Part shown: positions 54,369 to 63,151 of the stretch, piece by piece
How the letters are laid out: each line of letters begins with the position of its first letter
How positions within the stretch are numbered: position 1 is the stretch's first letter
NCBI RefSeq assembly: GCF_001510895.1
Contig: NZ_LPWA01000117.1
Span: 1 to 64,000 of the forward strand
From: Mesorhizobium loti
Lineage (GTDB): Bacteria > Pseudomonadota > Alphaproteobacteria > Rhizobiales > Rhizobiaceae
Direction of reading: 5' to 3'
DNA length: 64,000 nt
The notes under the pieces: generated by a model
What the model was told of the DNA's origin: nothing
Database searches by the model: none
The model's input: only the letters and a program-made list of their open reading frames with translations
Program-made: the position numbers and the translations under genes

Positions 54369-55370
54369 ATGCACATAGCGAGTTTGGAAAAGACCGTGCC
54401 TGACGTTCAAGCCGCCGGCGACCGCCGGATGTGGACCCTGGAAGAGGCTCGGGCTCTTCACGACGCGCCTTTCAATGACCTTTTGTTTCAGGCGCAAACC
54501 GTTCACCGCCAGAATTTCGATCCCAACAAGGTGCAGCTCAGCCGGCTTCTCAGCATCAAGACCGGCGGCTGCCCGGAGGATTGCGGCTATTGCAGCCAGT
54601 CGGCGCATCACGAAACCGGCCTGAAGGCGTCGAAGCTGATGGAGGTCAAGCGCGTCATCGCCGAGGCGACCAAGGCGCGGGACGCCGGCGCCACCCGCTA
54701 TTGCATGGGTGCTGCCTGGCGCAATCCCAAGCCGCGCGACATGGATGCTGTGGTCGCCATGGTCGAAGGCGTCAAGGCGCTCGGCATGGAGACCTGCATG
54801 ACGCTCGGCATGCTCGATCTCGAGCAAGCCGAGCGGCTGAAGCAGGCGGGCCTCGACTACTACAACCACAACATCGACACGTCGGAACGCTATTACAGCG
54901 AGATCATCAGCACGCGCAGCTTTGCCGATCGGCTCGATACGCTGGAGAACGTTCGCCTGTCGGGCATCAAGGTCTGCTGCGGCGGCATTGTCGGCATGGG
55001 CGAGGAGCCGGTGGACCGGATCGACATGCTGGTGACGCTCGCCAATCTGCCGGAACATCCCGAAAGCGTGCCGATCAACATGCTCATCCCGATCGCCGGC
55101 ACCCCGCTTGCCGAAGCCAGGCCGATCGAGCCGATCGAGTTCGTGCGCGTGATCGCGCTGGCCCGCATCATGATGCCGAAATCGCATGTCCGCCTTTCCG
55201 CCGGACGCACCGCCATGACCGACGAGATGCAGGCGCTGTGCTTTTTTGCCGGCGCCAATTCCATCTTCGTCGGCGACACGCTGCTGACCGCTGACAATCC
55301 CGGCGAGGACAAGGACACGCTGCTGTTTCGGCGTCTCGGCATCGAGCCGATGGAACTCGAGGCGCAATGA
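54369..55370 (+). CDS. bioB: Biotin synthase
   Basis: A 333-residue radical-SAM enzyme that inserts sulfur into dethiobiotin. Radical-SAM cysteines C68, C72 and C75 in TGGCPEDCGYCSQSAH. Later the [2Fe-2S] ligands and substrate residues appear in ATRYCMGAAWRNPK, METCMTLGM and GIKVCCGGIVGMGE, with Arg in VRLSAGRTAM. The ATG at 54369 (MHIASLEKTVPDV) has AAGGA 9 nt upstream; longer in-frame starts lie inside nadC. It overlaps bioF by ATGA and leads bioBFDAZ. I see no BioR-type operator in the 74 nt before it. Confidence 0.95.
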   Translation: MHIASLEKTVPDVQAAGDRRMWTLEEARALHDAPFNDLLFQAQTVHRQNFDPNKVQLSRLLSIKTGGCPEDCGYCSQSAHHETGLKASKLMEVKRVIAEATKARDAGATRYCMGAAWRNPKPRDMDAVVAMVEGVKALGMETCMTLGMLDLEQAERLKQAGLDYYNHNIDTSERYYSEIISTRSFADRLDTLENVRLSGIKVCCGGIVGMGEEPVDRIDMLVTLANLPEHPESVPINMLIPIAGTPLAEARPIEPIEFVRVIALARIMMPKSHVRLSAGRTAMTDEMQALCFFAGANSIFVGDTLLTADNPGEDKDTLLFRRLGIEPMELEAQ

Positions 55371-56505
55371 GCGGGGCACCCCTCGCTCGCTATGACGCGA
55401 CCTTGCAGGGGTTGGCGCGCAAGGACCGGCTGCGGACGCTGTCGCCGCGCGCCGGCCTCGACTTCTCGTCGAACGACTATCTCGGGCTTGCCGGCTGCAA
55501 GAGGCTTGGCGACGCCGTTGCGGCTGCCATTGCCCGCGGCACGCCGGTCGGCGCGACAGGATCCCGGCTACTGCGCGGCAATGCGCCGGAGCATGAGCAA
55601 TTGGAGGCCGATGCAGCGGCGTTCTTCGGGGCCGAACGCGCGCTTTTCTTCGGCGGCGGCTACATTGCCAATTTCGCTCTGCTGACCGCGCTGCCGCAGA
55701 AAGCGACCTGCTTGTTCTCGATGAGCTCGCCCATGCCAGCATGCATGAAGGGGCGCGCGCCGGCCGCGCGGAATTCGTGCTGGCCGCGCATAACGACGTC
55801 GATGCCGTCGAGGATGCGATCAAACGCTGGCGCGCCGGCGGCGGCATGGGGCGGGCCTGGATCGCGGTCGAAAGCCTCTACAGCATGGATGGCGACTGCG
55901 CGTCGCTGGAGAGCCTTGTGGCGCTCGCCTACCGGCACGAAGCGTTCGTCGTCGTCGACGAGGCGCACGCCACTGGTGTGTGGGGAGCGGACGGTCGCGG
56001 TCTCGCCGCGGCGTTCGAGGGTCGCGACAACATGGTCGCGCTCCATACATGCGGCAAGGCGCTCGGCGGCTCCGGCGCGCTCGTCACGGGCCCAAGGACA
56101 CTGTGCGACTATCTCGTCAACCGCTGCCGTCCGTTCATCTATGCCACCGCGCCGTCGCCGCTGATGGCCGTGGCAGCGCGAGAAGCGCTCGCCATACTGT
56201 CCGACGAGCCCATGCGTCGTGTTCAATTGCATGAGCGTGTTGCTCTTGCCGGCAGGCAATTGACCGAGCGCTGCGGCGTTGTGCCCAGCGGCTCGCAGAT
56301 CCAGCCGATCGTCATCGGCGACAACCGGCGCACCATGGCGGTGGCGGCGGAACTGCAGGCGCGCGGCTTCGACATCCGCGGCATTCGCCCGCCGACCGTG
56401 CCGGAGGGGACATCGCGCCTGCGCATATCGCTGACGCTCAATGTCGACGAAGCCGCCATCTCCGCCATGATCGATGCGCTTACCGAAGCGCTGGTCCGGA
56501 CATGA
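55367..56505 (+). pseudogene. bioF: 8-amino-7-oxononanoate synthase, frameshifted as sequenced
   Basis: A PLP enzyme (380 codons when repaired) that condenses pimeloyl-ACP with alanine. First frame: LDFSSNDYLGLAGCKRLGDA, GATGSRLLRGNAPEHEQLEA. From about 55704 the other frame continues DLLVLDELAHASMHEGARAG, then VVVDEAHATGVWG, and the PLP-lysine in LHTCGKALGGSGAL, ending at 56505. One base is missing at AAAGCGAC (AAA GGC GAC expected). All active-site residues are kept and it sits in an otherwise intact bio operon, so the break is probably an assembly error. Confidence 0.9.
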
Positions 56506-56531
56506 CCAAAGGTGACATGGCGGGAGGCGGC

Positions 56532-57167
56532 ATGACCAGAGGCATCGTCATCACCGGGACCGATACCGGCGTCGGCAAGACGGTGTTTTCGGCCGGCCTC
56601 GCCGGCATGCTCGACGGCTTCTATTGGAAACCGGTGCAGTCGGGCCTCGACGAGGAGACCGACAGCGAGGTCGTTGCCCGGCTTTCCGGCCTGCCAGCCG
56701 GGCGTGTCCTGCCGGAAGTTTACCGTATGAGGATGCCGCTGTCGCCGCATCGTTCGGCCGAGATCGACGGCGTGGCGATCGAGGCGGCAAAGCTCTCGCT
56801 TCCGGACCTGCCGGGATCGCTCATCATTGAAGGCGCCGGCGGGCTGATGGTGCCGCTCAATCGGCAGACAAAATTCATCGATATATTCGCGCAGTGGCAG
56901 CTACCCGTCATCCTATGCGCGCGCACAGCGCTCGGCACCATCAACCACACGCTGTTGTCGATCGAGGCGCTGCGGGCCCGCTCCATCCCCCTCCTCGGAG
57001 TCGCCTTCATTGGCGAGGAAATGGCGGACAGCCAGAGGACCATCGCGGAATTCGGCAATGTGCGTCAGCTCGGCAGGCTGCCGTACCTTGATCCGCTGAC
57101 ATCCGAAACCTTGAGGGAAGCGATGGTCGCCGGCTTCGACCTCTCGCCGGTTGCGGGAGGCCAATGA
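56532..57167 (+). CDS. bioD: Dethiobiotin synthetase
   Basis: A 211-residue P-loop enzyme that carboxylates 7,8-diaminopelargonate to dethiobiotin with ATP and CO2. P-loop ITGTDTGVGKTVFSAGLAG at the start, catalytic Lys in WKPVQSGLDEE, and LIIEGAGGLMVPLN. I prefer the ATG at 56532, which has GGAGG 5 nt upstream and gives the typical MTRGIVITGTDTG start. An ATG at 56502 overlaps the bioF stop by ATGA and would add ten residues. It overlaps bioA by 4 nt. Confidence 0.93.
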   Translation: MTRGIVITGTDTGVGKTVFSAGLAGMLDGFYWKPVQSGLDEETDSEVVARLSGLPAGRVLPEVYRMRMPLSPHRSAEIDGVAIEAAKLSLPDLPGSLIIEGAGGLMVPLNRQTKFIDIFAQWQLPVILCARTALGTINHTLLSIEALRARSIPLLGVAFIGEEMADSQRTIAEFGNVRQLGRLPYLDPLTSETLREAMVAGFDLSPVAGGQ

Positions 57168-58432
57168 TGTCGCAATCCCGCGTCTGGCACCCTTTTACGC
57201 AACATGCGCTGGAGCCGGCGATCCCCGAGATCGTCCGAACGGAAGGCGCTTATCTCCATAGGGCCGACGGCACGCGCGTCCTGGATGCCATTTCCTCCTG
57301 GTGGGTCGTCACCCATGGCCACCGCCATCCGCGCATCGTCAAGGCCATCGAGACGACTGCTGCGAGCCTCGACCAGATCATCTTCGCCGGCTTCACGCAT
57401 GAGCCGGCCGAGCGCCTCGCCGAAGCTCTGGTGAATCTGGCCCCTCCCGGCCTCGATTGGGTGTTCTATTCCGACAGCGGCTCGACCTCGGTCGAGGTCG
57501 CGCTGAAGATGGCGCTCGGCTATTTCCGCAACATCGGCGCGCCGCGCTCGCGCATCGTCGTCATGGAGCACGGCTACCATGGCGACACCATCGGCACGAT
57601 GAGCGTCGGCGCGCGCGGCGTGTTCAACGCAGCCTACGAGCCCCTGCTGTTCGAGGTCGACACCATCCCCTTCCCGGCAGCGGGACGCGAGCAGGAAACG
57701 CTGGATCGCTTCGAGGCCGTCTCTCGCGACCAGCGCGCCGCCGCGCTGATCGTGGAGCCGCTCGTGCTAGGCGCCGGCGGCATGCTGATGTATCCGGCTC
57801 GGGTTCTGGCCGAACTGAAGAAGATCGCCGATGCGTCCGGCACGCTGCTGATCGCCGACGAGGTGATGACCGGCTGGGGACGGACCGGAACCCTATTCGC
57901 CTGCGAGCAGGCGAACATCTCGCCCGACATCCTGTGCACCTCGAAGGGTCTCACCGGAGGCACCATTCCGCTCGCCGCGACGCTCGCGACCGATGCCATC
58001 TTCCAGGCCCACTATTCGACGGACCGGAAAAGGACCTTCTTCCACTCGAGCTCCTACACGGCCAACCCGATTGCCTGCGCGGCGGCGCTCGCCAATGTCG
58101 AGATCTGGAACGACGAGCCGGTTGCGGAGCGGATCACGGCCCTCGGCGCACTGCAGGCTGCGGGCCTTCGGCGCTTTAGCGACAATCCCTTCTTCACCGA
58201 CACCCGGGCGACCGGCACGATCGCGGCGCTTGATCTGCGCGCCGCCTCCCCCGGTTATCTGGCCGAGATCGGTCCGAAGCTGCGGGCGTTCTTCCTCGAT
58301 CAGGGACTGCTGGTGCGCCCGCTTGGCAACGTGCTCTACCTTCTCCCGCCCTATTGCATCACCGGCGACGAGCTCGACCGGCTTTATGACACCATCGAGG
58401 AAGCCGGCGAACGCTTCGGATCGAAACCATGA
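57164..58432 (+). CDS. bioA: Adenosylmethionine-8-amino-7-oxononanoate transaminase
   Basis: A 422-residue class III PLP aminotransferase that uses S-adenosylmethionine as amino donor to make 7,8-diaminopelargonate. N-terminal VWHPFTQH (the BioA hallmark for SAM/KAPA), ISSWWVVTHGHRHPRI, YSDSGSTSVEVALKMAL, MEHGYHGDTIGTMS, LLIADEVMTGWGRTGTLFAC and the PLP Lys in CTSKGLTGGTIPLA. It overlaps bioD upstream and bioZ downstream by 4 nt each, so translation is coupled through the operon. Confidence 0.95.
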   Translation: MMSQSRVWHPFTQHALEPAIPEIVRTEGAYLHRADGTRVLDAISSWWVVTHGHRHPRIVKAIETTAASLDQIIFAGFTHEPAERLAEALVNLAPPGLDWVFYSDSGSTSVEVALKMALGYFRNIGAPRSRIVVMEHGYHGDTIGTMSVGARGVFNAAYEPLLFEVDTIPFPAAGREQETLDRFEAVSRDQRAAALIVEPLVLGAGGMLMYPARVLAELKKIADASGTLLIADEVMTGWGRTGTLFACEQANISPDILCTSKGLTGGTIPLAATLATDAIFQAHYSTDRKRTFFHSSSYTANPIACAAALANVEIWNDEPVAERITALGALQAAGLRRFSDNPFFTDTRATGTIAALDLRAASPGYLAEIGPKLRAFFLDQGLLVRPLGNVLYLLPPYCITGDELDRLYDTIEEAGERFGSKP

Positions 58433-59410
58433 GCAGGTCGTCCCGCATCCTCGGGCTTGGCCATCATGCGCCTGGGCGCAAGGTTGCGAATGCAGAGATC
58501 GAGAACAGTCTCGGCCTGGAGTCGGGCTGGATCGAGCGGCGCACCGGAATTCGCTCGCGTTTCTGGGCAACGGACGACGATACCCTGTCTGGCCTTGCCG
58601 CGCAGGCCGGCGAGATGGCGCTGGCGAACGCCGATATCGATCGGAGCGACATCGGTCTTCTGTTGCTCGCCACCTCGACGCCCGACCATCTTCTGCCGCC
58701 CAGCGCGCCGCTGGTCGCGCATCGGCTTGGCCTCGGCCGAGCCGGCGCGGTCGATCTGACCGGCGCCTGCGCCGGATTCATCTTTGCGCTGATGTTCGCC
58801 GACGGGTTCACCCGCCTCCATGGCCGACCCGCCTGGTGATTGCCGCAAACATCTTGAGCCGCCGCATCAATCCGGCCGAGCGCGCCAGCGCCGTGCTGTT
58901 TGCCGATGCCGCCGGCGCGGTGGTGATCGGTCCGTGCGAGGATGCCGATCGCGGCATTCTTGGCGCTTCGGTGGACTCGGACGGTTCGCGCTACGGGCTG
59001 ATCCAGATTCCCGCAGGCGGCAGCAACAGACCGTTCCATAGTGGTCTCGATGTCGAACAAACCCGGATGACGATCATCGACGGCCGCGAAGTTTTCGGCA
59101 AGGCGGTGGAGATGATGACCGCTTGCTCGCAGGAGGCGCTGGACGCGGCCCGACTGAAGCCGCAGGACATCAGCCGTTTCGTGCCCCATCAGCCAATGCC
59201 CGCATCTTCGACGCGGTCGGCCGAAACCTCGGCATTGCCGACCATGCAATCGTCAAGACGATCGCCGAATACGGCAACTCGTCCGCCGCGACGATTCCAC
59301 TCTCGCTATCACTCGCCAATCAGGCCGAGCCGTTCCGGCCTGGAGAGAAATTACTGTTGGCGGCGGCAGGCGCGGGGCTGAGCGGTGGAGCGCTCGTGGT
59401 CGGCGCATAA
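58429..59410 (+). pseudogene. bioZ: BioZ-type 3-oxopimeloyl-ACP synthase (FabH-like), frameshifted twice as sequenced
   Basis: A KAS III-fold enzyme (328 codons when repaired) that in alphaproteobacteria condenses glutaryl-CoA with malonyl-ACP to start the pimeloyl moiety of biotin without BioC/BioH. Frame 1 ends near 58829 and carries ILGLGHHAPGRKVAN and the nucleophile C114 in LTGACAGFIFAL. Frame 2 has LVIAANILSRRINPAERASA and LFADAAGAVVIGP. From about 59191 frame 3 has VPHQANARIFD (catalytic His) and EYGNSSAATIPLSL (catalytic Asn). Each junction lacks one base. The gene is the last of bioBFDAZ and its 3' end overlaps a convergent gene. Confidence 0.88.
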
Positions 59411-59667
59411 CCGGTGCGCCTGGCTGTCAGAATCCGGGCCCGACGATAGGCGTCCGGGATCGACAGCGCCCAGACGAACAGCCCGAATGCAAGACGGCCG
59501 ACAAACGATCGGTCCGGCGGCGTCGTCATGTAGCTGATCATCGAGAAGAACATTACGAAGACGGCGAACGTCAGGCCGCGCGCTGCGTTGCGTATAGCGA
59601 CATGGCCTGCCCCTGGCAGAATGATAGCCAGAGCGAGGACCAGATAAGGATTGATCGGCTTGGCCAT
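59320..59667 (-). CDS. Small membrane protein, end of the APC permease operon
   Basis: A 115-residue protein with two or three hydrophobic spans (PYLVLALAIILPGAGHVAI; GLTFAVFVMFFSMISYM; FVGRLAFGLFVWALSIPDAY) and a Pro/Ala-rich tail. The GAGGCGCC ribosome site lies before the ATG at 59667, and it starts 11 nt after the upstream gene ends. Its last 90 nt overlap bioZ on the other strand, which is unusual; a missing base in this error-prone sequence could have lost an earlier stop. The span GAGHVAIRNAARG recalls DUF6677-like small membrane proteins, but I do not assign a family. Confidence 0.6.
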   Translation of the reverse strand: MAKPINPYLVLALAIILPGAGHVAIRNAARGLTFAVFVMFFSMISYMTTPPDRSFVGRLAFGLFVWALSIPDAYRRARILTARRTGYAPTTSAPPLSPAPAAANSNFSPGRNGSA

Positions 59668-59677
59668 GGGTGGCGCC

Positions 59678-60415
59678 TCAGGCGGCTTCGTCAGCTGGAA
59701 CGGCGGATTCGCCTGCATCCAGCAGCTGACTGAGAGCCTTCGCCTCCGAGACTGCCTTTTGGACGAGGTCGACCGAGATCGCCGTAACAGCAAAGCGGAT
59801 CTGCCGCAGCAACAGATGTGCCGCGCGCTCGCCCTGGGCGGCTTGACGGATCACCCGGGTGCCGCGCGGCGAGATGACGGCTTCCTTCAAGGTGGGATCG
59901 GAAAAGAGGTTGCGGAACATCGTTGCCGCGCGCTCGACCTGCCAGGCGGTGCCGCTGCCATCGCTCCGCATCAACAGCGAAGCATCGGTCTGCGGCGGCG
60001 CCATCCATTCAGGCAGGTCATGGACAAGTGAATAATATTCAGCACCGGTTGGGCGAGCGAGCGCGCCAATCGCTGGCCGGCTGCGCTCGCTCATTTCACT
60101 GAGCGTCACTCTGAGCCAAAGCTGCGGCAGCCGGCGCGTCACCATAGTGTCGGCAAGCAGTTCGATCCTGACTTGCCGGCCATCCTCGAGGCGGCTGACG
60201 AGAATGGGAAAATGATCGGGGGCAAAGCTGATACGCGCGTCGGGAAAAAGCGTCGCAGCCTCGTCAAGAAGCCGCTTACGTTTTGCCAAGGTGGCGCGAT
60301 GGTCGCTGATCGCACGCTTGCCCATCCAGGCGCACGCGGCGGCGATGAAAGCGCAAAGAGCGATTGTGCTGAGCATCGAGATCGCCTTGATAAGGACGTG
60401 GCGGCGTGTCTCCAT
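59678..60415 (-). CDS. Membrane-anchored hypothetical protein in the APC permease operon
   Basis: A 245-residue protein with one N-terminal anchor (AISMLSTIALCAFIAAACAWM) and a large soluble domain that is probably periplasmic. The domain is rich in charged residues (FPDARISFAPDHFPILVSRLEDGRQVRIELL) and ends in a helical region RQIRFAVTAISVDLVQKAV. No family is recognised. I chose the ATG at 60415; a GTG at 60424 is also in frame. It sits 21 nt downstream of the permease gene and 10 nt upstream of the next gene, so it belongs to the six-gene unit. Confidence 0.6.
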   Translation of the reverse strand: METRRHVLIKAISMLSTIALCAFIAAACAWMGKRAISDHRATLAKRKRLLDEAATLFPDARISFAPDHFPILVSRLEDGRQVRIELLADTMVTRRLPQLWLRVTLSEMSERSRPAIGALARPTGAEYYSLVHDLPEWMAPPQTDASLLMRSDGSGTAWQVERAATMFRNLFSDPTLKEAVISPRGTRVIRQAAQGERAAHLLLRQIRFAVTAISVDLVQKAVSEAKALSQLLDAGESAVPADEAA

Positions 60416-60436
60416 CGCCGCCACGCATGATTGGTT

Positions 60437-61833
60437 TCAGTAGCCCTGTGGCTTAGGCCAGGGCATGGTGAACTGGTCGCCCCGACGCACGAACCGGTAG
60501 CGACGGAAATGGAACCAGAGCGACGCCACGATGTAGAAGCACATCATCGCGCTGAGCTGCGTGCCGTAGCCGAGGAACACGGCGAAATACGCGGCCGCGC
60601 AAAGCGTCAGCAAGACGATCACCGGCAGTGGGTGGAGCGGATGCACATAGCCGCGCTTGATCGTATCGAGCGGCCACTTGCGCCGGAACATGACCATGTT
60701 GAAGGTCATGAAAGTGTAGCCGAGCAGGCCCGACAGGATCGAGAAGGTCACGACCTGGTCGAGCGGCGCGCCAAGCGCGAAAATAAGCGCAATGGGAACC
60801 AGGAACACGATCGATCGGTACGGCGTGCGATAGACTGGGTGCACCGCGCCGAACCAGCTCGGCAGGTAGCGGTCGCGGCCCATCGAGAACCAGGCGCGTG
60901 AGGCGTCGTTGATGCATCCGTTTGCCGAGGCAAGCGTCGAAAACATCGTGCCGACGAAGAGAAGCACCATCAATCCGGCATTGCCGGTGACGCGCGCGGC
61001 GTCGAAGAGCGGCGTTCCGGCCTGGCCGAGATATTCCCAAGGCAGGAGGCCGGAGCAGACATACCAGGTCATGGTCGCCGCGATCAGCAGCGTCATGATG
61101 CCGGCCATGGTGCCGTAAGGCAGCGAACGCGCCGGCGAGCGCACCTCTTCGGCAGCCTGGCAGGTTCCCTCGATGCCGAGATAGTACCATAAGCCGAAGT
61201 GCAGGGCCGCGACGATGCCGATCCAGCCATAGGGCAGCGGAGCCGTGGTGATTGCCGAAAAGTCCATCGGGACGGCGGAGGCGCCGAGCTGCACCGAGAT
61301 GAACAGGGCGATGATCGCCAGGAAGGCAATAGCGTGATGACCAGATTGAAGGTCAGTGTGGCCAGCACACCTCGGAAGTTGAGCCACGCCAGGAACATGA
61401 TGGCAAGGATGATGAAAGGCTTCTGGTTGAGCCCGGTATGGCCCAGCATCCCGGCCACCGTGTCGAGCAGATAGCCCACGGTGATCGCGTTGGCCGCCTC
61501 GAGCATGGTATAGGCCATGACCAGGAACAGGCCGACATTGAAGGCCATAAGCGGCCCGACGATGTGCTTGGCCTGAGCGTACTGGCCGCCCGCGGCCGCA
61601 ATGGTCGACGTCACCTCGGAATCGATCATCGCCACGCAGGTGTAGAGCAGACCAGCCACCCAACAGGCGGCGAGCCCGGCGATCATGCCGCCTTTGCCGA
61701 CCGAGAAGTTCCAGCCCATATATTCGCCGACGAGCACGATGCCGACGCCGAGCGCCCAGATATGGGCGGGGCCGAGCACGCGCAGGAGCTGAAGCCGCTC
61801 GGTTGCGGGTGCGGTTGCAGTTACGTTTGCCAT
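60437..61833 (-). pseudogene. APC-superfamily amino acid/polyamine permease, frameshifted as sequenced
   Basis: About 466 codons when repaired, with roughly twelve hydrophobic spans. The first frame carries the APC consensus helix (LGVGIVLVGEYMGWNFSVGKGG, IAGLAACWVAGLLYTCVAMI) and ends near 61331. The other frame continues IAFLAIIALFISVQLGASAV, LYYLGIEGTCQAAEEVRSPARSLP (the family's helix 6-7 Glu-rich loop) and GCINDASRAWFSMGRDRYLP. One base is missing at ACGCTATTGCC. The GEYMGWN and GIEGTCQAAEE signatures resemble ethanolamine/amino-acid permeases of the EAT group. The ATG at 61833 has AAGGGAA 6 nt upstream. It is the fourth gene of a tight operon with three tiny membrane proteins. Confidence 0.82.
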
Positions 61834-61844
61834 CACCGTTCCCT

Positions 61845-62012
61845 TCAGATCTGGTGGCGCTCGGCCGTCACCTCGATCTCGCCTTCGCGGGATGAGGTCA
61901 GCAGCTCGTTGTCAAAGGTGGTGTCGATGCGGATGAGATTGATGAGCATCAGCGTGCCGAAGAGGGCTGAGAGGGCCCAGGCCGCGTATTCGAGAATATT
62001 CCAGATATCCAT
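61845..62012 (-). CDS. Tiny membrane protein 3 of the APC permease operon
   Basis: A 55-residue protein with one hydrophobic span near the N-terminus (YAAWALSALFGTLMLINLI) and an acidic cytosolic-like tail (TSSREGEIEVTAERHQI). GGAGAG lies before the ATG at 62012. It ends 11 nt before the permease start. It is not a shadow of another gene: both flanking genes are on the same strand with 12-nt spacing. I do not recognise a family; a permease-accessory role is inference from position. Confidence 0.6.
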   Translation of the reverse strand: MDIWNILEYAAWALSALFGTLMLINLIRIDTTFDNELLTSSREGEIEVTAERHQI

Positions 62013-62024
62013 GGTCGCCCTCTC

Positions 62025-62408
62025 CTATCGCCGCTTTGGATCGAAGCGTTCTTCGATCACTTCGCGGTATTCCCTGTCGGAAAGCCGCACGACCAAGACG
62101 AAATAGCCGATGACCAGCACCGCCATGACGATCAGCGGGGCCCAGTTGAAGCTGTAGTCGAAGCGCGCGGTGATGATGTCGTTCGCGGCAGCCGGGTCGG
62201 CAATTCCGATCGCCGCCCATTGCTTGGCTTCGGTCGCGTTCTGGCCGAGCGCTTCCCAGGTCGGATTGGCGATCGGGTTCGGCGTTTTGGCGGCGCCGGC
62301 AAAGCCGAGGTACAGGGGCAAATAGAGGGCGCCCACCGTGAGCACGAGCAAGGTGATGACGTCGAAGACCTGACCGACAAGGCCCTGTTTGGGAGGTTGA
62401 TATGCCAT
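62025..62408 (-). CDS. Small two-span membrane protein 2 of the APC permease operon
   Basis: A 127-residue protein with one span near each end (VFDVITLLVLTVGALYLPLYLGF; WAPLIVMAVLVIGYFVLVVRL) and a soluble middle of about 50 residues (PIANPTWEALGQNATEAKQW). The C-terminal tail is strongly charged (SDREYREVIEERFDPKRR), as seen in subunits that dock to cytosolic partners. The ATG at 62408 has GGAG 8 nt upstream. It is 12 nt from both neighbours on the same strand. I cannot name the family. Confidence 0.65.
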   Translation of the reverse strand: MAYQPPKQGLVGQVFDVITLLVLTVGALYLPLYLGFAGAAKTPNPIANPTWEALGQNATEAKQWAAIGIADPAAANDIITARFDYSFNWAPLIVMAVLVIGYFVLVVRLSDREYREVIEERFDPKRR

Positions 62409-62420
62409 TTTGCCAGCTCC

Positions 62421-62738
62421 TTAACCGCGGCGCCTGCGCATCTCGTCGAGATGCTTGATGTCAAGGCCGTAGATGAAGTGCTTGTCCTCGGCGTAGTGGC
62501 GCAGCATGGCCACGATGGCCGCCGTGTTGAAGGCCAATACCAGCCCGCACGCGACCGAAAGGATGATGCGCATGGCGGGGATCGAGATGTATGGCCAGAC
62601 GTTGAACAGCGCGAAAAGAAGTGTGCCCCACAGCACGACGACGAAGGCCAGCAGGCCGGCGCGATCGCGAGCGTGCATTTTGTCGATACGCTGATCGAGG
62701 CTGAGTTCGCCGGTTCGACTAGTGATTGTTGCTTCCAT
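62421..62738 (-). CDS. Small two-span membrane protein 1, first gene of the APC permease operon
   Basis: A 105-residue protein: a cytosolic N-terminal helix (LDQRIDKMHARDRAGLLAF), two hydrophobic spans (LLAFVVVLWGTLLFALFNVW; IILSVACGLVLAFNTAAIVAML) and a basic tail (LDEMRRRRG). The ATG at 62738 has GGAGGAG 6 nt upstream. It is the promoter-proximal gene of the unit. A longer frame upstream covers the ribosome site and is not used. No family recognised. Confidence 0.65.
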   Translation of the reverse strand: MEATITSRTGELSLDQRIDKMHARDRAGLLAFVVVLWGTLLFALFNVWPYISIPAMRIILSVACGLVLAFNTAAIVAMLRHYAEDKHFIYGLDIKHLDEMRRRRG

Positions 62739-63151
62739 TTGTTCTCCTCCGGACGGCCATTTTCGGCTTCGTTGCGACTTTGCGGATGGGAAAATTAATT
62801 TCCCTATAGGAATATCCGGCAATGTTAATTTCGTGTCAAGGGCGCAAGGCCGGGAACGCGGTTCCGGCTGTCGTCCCGCGAAAATGCATCCGGATCATCG
62901 AAAGCGAGTGCGCGCTCTACGTCCGCTTTGGCCGATTGGAAATTATTGGAAGTTGCCTTGCCGCCCTGGATGCCTCACAAGGAAACGGCTCTCAACGCCG
63001 AGATCCGGCGATCGTCGTCGCAATGGACCGCGATCAACTGACTTGCCCGGTACCCACGAAATCTGGCTTCGTCGCGCGATGTCGGTCCGGCCGGGCGAAC
63101 AGCCATGGTGCCGAGCCGGCGCAACCGCTACGAAGGATTCGAGCCTGTCCG
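62739..63151. other. 413-nt intergenic region with a possible operator
   Basis: Most of this gap shows no credible gene. Near the operon start an AT-rich block has the dyad GGGAAAATTAATTTCCC (62788-62804), followed by TATAGG, 50-66 nt upstream of the first gene. This could be the operator/promoter of the permease operon. The remainder has weak long frames only, without ribosome sites or family motifs. Confidence 0.45.

Noticed and set aside
54279..55847. Long minus-strand frame opposite bioB and bioF
   Set aside because: It has no recognisable domain and lies opposite two clear biotin genes; it is a composition artefact.
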